Shown in pieces: positions 41,865 to 46,870 of a stretch of 46,870 bases of DNA. The stretch is from Bryobacterales bacterium (lineage in GTDB: Bacteria; Acidobacteriota; Terriglobia; Bryobacterales; Bryobacteraceae), in contig PLOR01000048.1 of assembly GCA_003142185.1 (NCBI GenBank), positions 1 to 46,870 on the forward strand, given 5' to 3'. Numbering within the stretch: the stretch's first letter is position 1; every line of letters starts with the position of its first letter. The position numbers and the translations under genes were made by a program. The notes under the pieces were generated by a model. It saw only the letters and a list, made by a program, of their open reading frames with translations. It was not told where the DNA came from and made no database searches.

Positions 41865-42606
41865 CCTTTCCTTCGGGCCGGGGAGCGCTGGCGATCTCCC
41901 GTACCCAGTCGCGCCGGGAGCGGTAATGGATCTTCGGCTCGGTGCCGATTTTTTCGAGCAGGCGGAAGCTTTCGGGCCGTTGGGCATCTTGCGCGACCTC
42001 AGTCGACGAATCGCTGAGATCGCCGAAGCGCAGGGCGCCGGTGGGGCAGGCTTCCACGCAGGCCGGGACATAATCGGCGGCGTCGATTTCGCGTTGGCCG
42101 GCTGCCGCCGCTTTCTGCTGCGCGGCGTGCCAGCGGCCGTGGCAGAAATTGCATTTTTCCACCACGCCCCGCATGCGCGGCGCAACATCGGGGTTGAGCG
42201 TTTTCTCCATGCCGGCCGGCCATTTCGGGTCCCACCAGTTGAAATAGCGCGCGTGATAAGGACAGGCGACCATGCAGTAGCGGCAGCCCAGGCAACGCTC
42301 CGGCATCTGGCCCACGATGCCGGTTTCCGGGTCCACATCCACCGCCTGCTGCGGGCAGACGTGAACGCAAGGCGTGTCGTGGCCGCACTGCTGGCAGAGC
42401 ACCGGCACAAACGCGGTGCGCCGTTCCGGATACGCAAGGTGGTTATCCACTTTGTAGACGCGAATCCAGGTGACGCCCCTCCGATCGTTGGCGGCTTCGG
42501 GCGCCGGCGGAATGTTGTTCTCGACCGCGCAGGCCATCATGCAGGCGCCGCAGCCGTTGCACTTGTCGATATCGATCGACATGCCGTAACGCTTATTCGC
42601 GCTCAT
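41848..42606 (-). CDS. Four-cluster ferredoxin-type electron-transfer subunit (QrcC/HybA/DmsB-like)
   Basis: A 252-residue iron-sulphur subunit. Four cysteine groups are seen in order: CNGCGACMMAC, CQQCGHDTPCVHVCP, CLGCRYCMVACPYHARYF and CNFCHGRW with later CVEACPTGAL, as in DmsB/NrfC/PsrB proteins with up to four [4Fe-4S] clusters. It should pass electrons between the molybdopterin-type subunit and the NrfD membrane subunit. There is no export signal of its own; such subunits are usually carried out with their Tat partner. I start at ATG 42604-42606 (MSANKRYGMSID), which overlaps the end of the molybdopterin gene by four bases. Confidence 0.9.
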   Translation of the reverse strand: MSANKRYGMSIDIDKCNGCGACMMACAVENNIPPAPEAANDRRGVTWIRVYKVDNHLAYPERRTAFVPVLCQQCGHDTPCVHVCPQQAVDVDPETGIVGQMPERCLGCRYCMVACPYHARYFNWWDPKWPAGMEKTLNPDVAPRMRGVVEKCNFCHGRWHAAQQKAAAAGQREIDAADYVPACVEACPTGALRFGDLSDSSTEVAQDAQRPESFRLLEKIGTEPKIHYRSRRDWVREIASAPRPEGKDGLRG

Positions 42607-44408
42607 GCTCGCACCACCCTGGCGCGCTGGTTCGCGCCGCACAGATCGGCCATTCGCGGTCCGCCCGCCACTTCCACCACGCCAGCCGGCACGCCGGCAT
42701 CAATCATGGCCACCACGCTCAACCGGCCGCAGGCAGTTTCGAGTACGCAACGGCCGCCATTTTCGATTCCGTTCGAGCGGGCGTCGGCGGGCGAGAGCGC
42801 CACGCGATTGGCGGTCATCCGCAAGTTCGACTCGCGTTCCAGTTTCGACATCAGCGGCGATTCGAGGCCGCCGCGCCGCGCCTCCGCCACCACCACCGCT
42901 AGCGGCAGATCGTGCGCAGTGGGGCAGGTCCCCGACCTGCCAAACTTGCCAAGCCCGGCCGGCGCCGCTTTCTTGCCCGTGTCGTCCATCCAGCACCCGC
43001 CCTGGTTGAGAGTTTTCCAGAAATCATCCGCCGTAACTTCTTTCATCGACGTCGATTTTCCATCCGCATAGCTAAGCAGCGACCCGCGGCCGGCTTTGTG
43101 AATGGCGTCGGCTCGGTCACGCAGCGGATCGGTTTGCGGCAGGCCGGCGATGCGCGCCACCAGCTCGCCCGGATTCACCACCGGAACTACCGGCGCAATC
43201 AGCGGCGCGGCAATCCGAAAAACCGCGGCGACCGTGTCGATGGCCGGCCCAATGTCTTCGGCCATTTCCGGATACACTGGCGCGGGCAGAACGTACTGGG
43301 CGTGCCGCGCGTAGCCTTCGCTAGACGAACTGAATACCACCACGACGGCGTTCGGTGCGAGCTTCGGTTGGATATCCTGCCACGGCACGTACCCGCCAGG
43401 CAGCGATTCGTCGATCAGCAGGACGCGGATCGCTTTATCGGGCACAGCGGCCATTTCCGTCGATGGCGCGGCTTTCTTCCAGGCGTCCGGCACGGGCGAT
43501 TCGCGCCGCGCCACCACCGTGCGGCCCAGCGCGCGGAGTTTCGCGTTCAAGCTCATCAGCGGCGAACCAGGGTCCGCGGCCAACACCACCGCCGGGCTGT
43601 TCCCGATGGCTTCTTTCACCGCACTGATAGCTTGCTCTTCCACGCCAGTTTCGCGCGCGGCTTCCGCGATGGTGATCTCGCCCGCGAGGGCCGCCGCCAT
43701 CGCCGTTTCGGTGCCTGGCCGGATGGGCAGCCACACATCGGCCAGCGCCGCAGTCCGCGTTTCCACCGGCTCGATCTGCACCAGGCGGAAATTGGCTCGC
43801 GCGGCGAACACGTTGCCCGGCGTGCCCCAACCATCGAAGAGCGGAGCGCCGAAGCTCACCACGGTTTTGGCCGCGGTCAGATCGATGGCGTACGCAGGCT
43901 GGCGCGGCGCCAGGTAGAGGCCGTCGTCGATCGCGGCCATGGCGCGGCGATAGGTCCAGGACACCGTGCGGCCGGGTCGCAGATCGAGCACCGCGACTCG
44001 CTCGCCGGCGCCGCGTTGCGTAATGGCCCGCGACACCGCCGCGAGCGCTTCCTTCACCGGCCCTTGCCGCACGCGCGCCGGATGATAAGGCAGATGATGC
44101 CCCGCGATGCCCCACGGGCACAGCGCGCCATGGCTGATGGGGTGCGGTTTCACGCCGGCGAGCGAAACCGGCTGGCCGTTGACACATCGCGCGCGCACCG
44201 CGCATCCGGCCGGGCACAGCGTGCAGTGAGTGAAGCGGGCGCGAATCTCGCCGCGCGCCGGCCGCGGAATCCCCGGCCAGTTTTCGCTCCACAGCGCGGT
44301 ATCCGTGATCAGCCGCCACGGCGCCGGCGTCAGCAGTGCGCCCGCCGCTCCGCCGCCCACGAATTTGAGAAGGTTACGGCGGGTCGTCGTCATTTGTGGC
44401 AGGCTCAT
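42603..44408 (-). CDS. Tat-exported molybdopterin-oxidoreductase-like subunit (QrcB-like)
   Basis: A 601-residue relative of the molybdopterin oxidoreductases. A Tat signal (TTRRNLLKFVGGGAAGALL) is followed by a [4Fe-4S] motif with C62, C65, C69 and C97 (CTLCPAGC...LCPWG). The chain is shorter than catalytic family members and resembles QrcB of Desulfovibrio, which is thought to serve as an electron-transfer scaffold rather than a Mo enzyme; the same is inferred here. Residues about 480-500 (GLGKFGRSGTCPTAHD) are encoded by a palindromic repeat sitting in a variable linker, while the C-terminal barrel (NRVALSPADARSNGIENG) is intact. The start overlaps the cytochrome stop by ATGA. Confidence 0.88.
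   Translation of the reverse strand: MSLPQMTTTRRNLLKFVGGGAAGALLTPAPWRLITDTALWSENWPGIPRPARGEIRARFTHCTLCPAGCAVRARCVNGQPVSLAGVKPHPISHGALCPWGIAGHHLPYHPARVRQGPVKEALAAVSRAITQRGAGERVAVLDLRPGRTVSWTYRRAMAAIDDGLYLAPRQPAYAIDLTAAKTVVSFGAPLFDGWGTPGNVFAARANFRLVQIEPVETRTAALADVWLPIRPGTETAMAAALAGEITIAEAARETGVEEQAISAVKEAIGNSPAVVLAADPGSPLMSLNAKLRALGRTVVARRESPVPDAWKKAAPSTEMAAVPDKAIRVLLIDESLPGGYVPWQDIQPKLAPNAVVVVFSSSSEGYARHAQYVLPAPVYPEMAEDIGPAIDTVAAVFRIAAPLIAPVVPVVNPGELVARIAGLPQTDPLRDRADAIHKAGRGSLLSYADGKSTSMKEVTADDFWKTLNQGGCWMDDTGKKAAPAGLGKFGRSGTCPTAHDLPLAVVVAEARRGGLESPLMSKLERESNLRMTANRVALSPADARSNGIENGGRCVLETACGRLSVVAMIDAGVPAGVVEVAGGPRMADLCGANQRARVVRA
42923..42941. repeat. REP-like palindrome inside the QrcB-like coding region
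   Basis: GGCAGGTC-CCC-GACCTGCC, a perfect eight-base stem. The same palindrome type occurs between genes at 33978-33998. Its length and frame allow the reading frame to pass through it, adding a short linker to the protein. Confidence 0.65.
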
Positions 44409-44986
44409 TTATGACACCCCAGGCAACTGTATTCCAAGCCCTGCCGGCGGTGGCAGTTCACGCAATCGTCCATCTTCATTCCGCCTTCGTTCCGCAGCCC
44501 TACCGGCGCCACCGGCCGCCCCCAGATGTCGCGCGAATAACCGCTGATCGGGTCCTGCTGATACGGCCGCAGTGCGCCAGTGCCGCCTTCGTTGCCGTGG
44601 CACTGCTCGCATTTCACGTGCCCCAGCTTGACGTGGGCGATATGCGAAAAGTAGACATTCTCCGGTTGCTGCGCGTAACTCAGCCATTGCGGCTCGCGGT
44701 TGGGCGTTACGTATTGATCGATGAAATTCTTTTCTTCCGCCGTGGTGCCCATCGCGGCGGTATGACAACCCGAGCACTTATCCAGCGTGGGGATGCCGGC
44801 ATAGGTTCCGTCGTCGCGGAACGAATGGCAATCCTCGCACTTGGCGCCGGCCTTTTCGGCATGCACCTTGTGGCTGAAATTGACCGGCTGCTGCCGGGTT
44901 TGATAAAGGATGCGCGGGAATGCCAGCCAGCCGCCTGCCAGCGCCAGCAGCATTCCCGACGCAAACGCGATTTTACCGCCGATCAT
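44405..44986 (-). CDS. Membrane-anchored pentaheme cytochrome c (QrcA-like)
   Basis: A 193-residue cytochrome with an uncleaved N-terminal anchor (KIAFASGMLLALAGGWLAFPRIL). Five CxxCH haem-binding motifs are seen: CEDCH, CSGCH, CEQCH, CVNCH and CLGCH. Extra histidines in FSHKVHAEKAG and FSHIAHVKLGH can supply the distal ligands, as in class III and c7-type cytochromes. It corresponds in position and type to QrcA, the periplasmic electron exit or entry of the menaquinone reductase complex, although QrcA is usually described as hexahaem. It overlaps the genes on both sides by four bases. Confidence 0.92.
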   Translation of the reverse strand: MIGGKIAFASGMLLALAGGWLAFPRILYQTRQQPVNFSHKVHAEKAGAKCEDCHSFRDDGTYAGIPTLDKCSGCHTAAMGTTAEEKNFIDQYVTPNREPQWLSYAQQPENVYFSHIAHVKLGHVKCEQCHGNEGGTGALRPYQQDPISGYSRDIWGRPVAPVGLRNEGGMKMDDCVNCHRRQGLEYSCLGCHK

Positions 44987-45867
44987 TCAGTGACCCTCTT
45001 CCCGCTCGCGAACGGCGAGAAAAACTCGTGAAACAGAGCCGGCCTGGATTCGCGATCCAGGCAGTTCAATACGCCGACGGCGAACAGCCCGCCATCGGCG
45101 GCCATGCCGGAGCCGCGCTGAACGGCTTCGTGGATGCGGCGCACGTCATGCCCCATCCAGGCCCTGGCCGACGCGCCTTGCATCAGATTGTCGGTGGTGC
45201 CCTCGACCAGGCACCCTTCGAACAGCCATCCCGCCGTGTACGGTTCGGCCGCGAGGCGGGCCGGGTTGGCGCGCAGGTACAGGTTGCAGCCAGTCAGCAG
45301 CAGCGGATTGGGGAACACTACTTCCCAATCGACTCCGCCCGCGGTCAGGATCGCCGCCGGCCGGTGCAGCCCCTGCTGCCACACATATTGGATGCGTTCC
45401 ACGTTGCCGATTGCGCGGCTCAGAAAGGCATCGATGCCGGCGTGGCATTGGCCGCTCTCGCCCACTTCCAGCCACAGATGGTTGGCCGCGTAGCTTAACT
45501 CGGCCGGCATGGCGATTCCGTCCACTTCGTCGCCGGCGGCCACCGGGTGCGCCATCGAGCCGTAGAGTTCGCAATAACGGTGACCGTCGTTACCGCAGCG
45601 CGAAAGCAGCGATTCGCTGAACGGCACCAACTTCGCCACCGGCGCCGCCGCGCAGTATTGCATCAGCGATTCTCCCAGGCACGGGCATGGCCCGTCCACC
45701 GGTCCTTCCATGGTGTGCGATTGATACACCCGGCACGTGAGGTAGGCGCCCGAGGAACATTTTTCCTCCGCGCGCGCTCCCGGCGCCACGCTCAGCGGAA
45801 TCAGCTTCCGCACGCTGGAAGCGTGGCAGAATTTGACCTGAGCTTCTCTGAGGAAGGGGCAGGTCAT
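44983..45867 (-). CDS. Double Cys4-motif protein fused to a degenerate glycine-cleavage-H-like domain
   Basis: A 294-residue protein with two parts. Residues 1-102 hold two repeats of one motif. The first has C3, C14, C37 and C45 (CPFL...KFC...KLIPL...CSSGAYLTC) and the second C61, C72, C91 and C99 (CPCL...QYC...KLVPF...CGNDGHRYC). The shared spacing is C-x10-C-x18-22-C-x7-C. Each set could bind an FeS cluster or other metal. Residues about 122-225 follow the H-protein fold: LSYAANHLWLEVGESGQCHAGIDAFLSRAIGNV, NLYLRANPARLAAEPYTAGWLFEG. The lipoyl-lysine region (AILTAGGVDWEVVFP) has no lysine. No signal peptide is visible. It is second in the operon. The fold match is by eye. Confidence 0.7.
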   Translation of the reverse strand: MTCPFLREAQVKFCHASSVRKLIPLSVAPGARAEEKCSSGAYLTCRVYQSHTMEGPVDGPCPCLGESLMQYCAAAPVAKLVPFSESLLSRCGNDGHRYCELYGSMAHPVAAGDEVDGIAMPAELSYAANHLWLEVGESGQCHAGIDAFLSRAIGNVERIQYVWQQGLHRPAAILTAGGVDWEVVFPNPLLLTGCNLYLRANPARLAAEPYTAGWLFEGCLVEGTTDNLMQGASARAWMGHDVRRIHEAVQRGSGMAADGGLFAVGVLNCLDRESRPALFHEFFSPFASGKRVTE

Positions 45868-45872
45868 GGTGG

Positions 45873-46151
45873 CTACCGCTCTTTTTCTTTCCCGGGTTCT
45901 TTGTTGTCGGTTGGCTCGCCGCCATCCGCCATGGTCAGCCCGAGTTGCGGGAATTGGAATGCGTGCCCGTCGCCAAATGAGGCAGCCAGGTCGGAAACCT
46001 CATGATCGAGGGTCGAAAACGCGGCCTTTTTCTTCCGTTTGGCGGCCAGTTCCTGTACCACGCCGAAGGCCACCGCGATGCAGCAAATCAGTGTCACCAC
46101 CCCCAACCCGACGTTGGTAATGGTGAGCCAGTATGTAGATGGATCGCTCAA
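45873..46151 (-). CDS. Small single-span membrane protein, first gene of the respiratory operon
   Basis: A 92-residue protein with one membrane span (YWLTITNVGLGVVTLICCIAVAFGVV) and a soluble, charged tail (ELAAKRKKKAAFSTLDHEVSDLAASFGDGHAFQFPQLGL...KEPGKEKER). I do not know the family; it may be an assembly or accessory subunit. The start is TTG at 46149-46151, chosen because GGGAG (46159-46163) is seven bases upstream and the frame begins SDPSTYW just before the span. A longer in-frame reading to 46337 would cross the regulatory hairpin and is unlikely. The next gene starts five bases after its stop. Confidence 0.7.
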   Translation of the reverse strand: MSDPSTYWLTITNVGLGVVTLICCIAVAFGVVQELAAKRKKKAAFSTLDHEVSDLAASFGDGHAFQFPQLGLTMADGGEPTDNKEPGKEKER

Positions 46152-46158
46152 GGTAGTT

Positions 46159-46192
46159 CTCCCTTCGTTACAGCTCAATTGCAAACGAAGGG
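46159..46192 (-). promoter_or_regulatory. Hairpin that pairs with the ribosome site at the head of the respiratory operon
   Basis: CCCTTCGTT (46161-46169) and AACGAAGGG (46184-46192) form a perfect nine-base stem with a 14-base loop. In the minus-strand mRNA the 3' arm supplies the GGG of the GGGAG ribosome site that serves the TTG start at 46151. Folding would hide the site; a protein, temperature or an RNA could open it. Confidence 0.55.
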
Positions 46193-46326
46193 CCGTATTG
46201 ATGGGAAAGGGGTTAGGCTGGGCGGAGGGTTTGCTTATGGCGGATTTTAAGACATGAAAATCCGATATTCCGGCACGCCTGCCAATCCAGTTCGCGAACG
46301 TGGCGCGGCCAGTCCTGGCTGATGTA

Positions 46327-46350
46327 TCGAGAGTCATCTCGACATTTTTT
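46327..46350 (+). terminator. Hairpin plus T run (palindrome family member)
   Basis: TCGAGA-GTCA-TCTCGA followed by CA and six T. It has the form of a rho-independent terminator read rightward. It belongs to the same family as the hairpins at 38139-38158 and 9710-9729. It lies between the respiratory operon promoter region and the convergent-side end of the next gene. Confidence 0.5.
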
Positions 46351-46373
46351 CGCCCGTGGCGAAAGGCCGCAGG

Positions 46374-46763
46374 CTAATCGGCCGCGCTCCCGCTGCGATA
46401 TTCGCGCAAGATCACCGCGCCCATCGCCACCGCGCACGCCAGCATCGCCACGCGCACATAGACAGCGGCGGAGATGCCCGCATCACCCAGAATCTGCCGG
46501 GCCAACCCGAACCCGGCGCTGGTGGTGCAGAGCCCGAAGTAGATCCGCTCGATGGCATTGCCGCTGATCGCGGCCAGCGCCAGCAGCGCTGTGGTGATGG
46601 CGACGTAGACCCCAGCGATGATCCACCCCGATGCGGGCGAGCCGGCGTGCAGCGGCCGCACCAGCAGCGTCCCTGTGTACACGGCCAGCAGCAGAAACGC
46701 CACCGTGTGCACCAACGCTATGATGACCCGCTTGCGGTTGGTGAGAATGACGTACCGGCGCAT
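46374..46763 (-). CDS. Four-helix membrane protein of unknown function
   Basis: A 129-residue integral membrane protein with four hydrophobic segments: RVIIALVHTVAFLLLAVYTGTLLV, GWIIAGVYVAITTALLALAAI, a shorter IYFGLCTTSAGFGLARQIL, and AAVYVRVAMLACAVAMGAVIL. Short charged ends (MRRYVILTNRKR and REYRSGSAAD) flank them. I do not recognise a family. I start at ATG 46761-46763 (MRRYVIL); in-frame codons further upstream add a Pro/Gly-rich stretch without a clear ribosome site. No partner gene is visible and the window ends about 100 bases upstream of it. Confidence 0.65.
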   Translation of the reverse strand: MRRYVILTNRKRVIIALVHTVAFLLLAVYTGTLLVRPLHAGSPASGWIIAGVYVAITTALLALAAISGNAIERIYFGLCTTSAGFGLARQILGDAGISAAVYVRVAMLACAVAMGAVILREYRSGSAAD

Positions 46764-46870
46764 GAAATCCGAAGCTCCAGCATAGCCGACAACCCCGGGG
46801 GGCGGAGCGGATCCCACTGGCGCCCGGTCCGGCATGTCGCGGTCAACAGTCTGTCGTTAACAAGTCAAGT

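Noticed and set aside
40578-42437. Extended NrfD frame suggesting a longer fusion protein
   Set aside because: The added N-terminal part is an out-of-frame reading of the FeS gene; the ATG at 41864 fits the family start.
42912-44414. A 500-codon plus-strand open frame opposite the QrcB-like gene
   Set aside because: Antisense shadow with His/Arg-rich composition; the minus strand has a Tat signal, FeS motif and operon overlaps.

Overview
The window reads as a piece of chromosome from a Solibacter-like acidobacterium (Acidobacteriota, Bryobacterales type). The evidence is lineage-flavoured rather than a marker gene. There are two large ABC-type permeases of the acidobacterial duplicated orphan permease (ADOP) kind without ATPase partners, a winged-helix/TolB-propeller membrane protein of a kind common in that phylum, hopanoid genes, a Qrc-like NrfD respiratory complex, high GC, and many short palindromic repeat families between genes. 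No phage, plasmid, insertion sequence or CRISPR array was seen.

Layout. 1-9.1 kb: galM, a secreted protein, the propeller regulator, galU, a 7Fe ferredoxin, a DUF2141 protein and ADOP permease 1. 9.1-15.1 kb: queD, a DinG-type helicase, tRNA-Ser, a DUF421 membrane protein, dnaB and a hypothetical gene, with three copies of a roughly 90-bp inverted-repeat element. 15.1-24 kb: a small gene plus a MidA/NDUFAF7-type methyltransferase, a 19-codon lysine-rich gene with its own promoter and terminator, an FAH-family hydrolase, a radical SAM protein, a GT39 glycosyltransferase, an orphan nuoM and an Hsp70-family gene. 24-29 kb: a LolA-like secreted protein, then hpnJ, two SMR/EamA half-transporters and hpnI (hopanoid head-group modification), then adk. 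29-34 kb: ADOP permease 2 bracketed by 51-bp direct repeats, tRNA-Glu, tRNA-Ala, tatC and a tatA/B gene. 34-39.6 kb: a duplicated small secreted protein with a leftover pyrD 3' end between the copies, pyrD, a phosphatase homologue that has lost most metal ligands, an HTH protein, a thioesterase and a Tat-exported TIM-barrel protein. 39.7-46.2 kb: one tightly overlapped operon for a membrane quinone/cytochrome complex (pentaheme cytochrome, molybdopterin-type protein, FeS protein, NrfD). Both its proximal and distal parts carry glycine-cleavage-H-like proteins that lack the lipoyl lysine. 46.4-46.8 kb: a membrane protein.

Recurring themes. (1) Starts with no room for a ribosome site: the propeller gene and the -24/-12-type promoters ahead of DUF2141 and both ADOP genes lie so close to the start codon that leaderless or near-leaderless transcripts are implied. 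(2) Local duplications have left translatable 3'-end relics of dinG and pyrD. (3) At least five families of short palindromes occur in or near intergenic gaps, one inside a coding region. Function assignments come from motif and family recognition by eye; no database search was possible.
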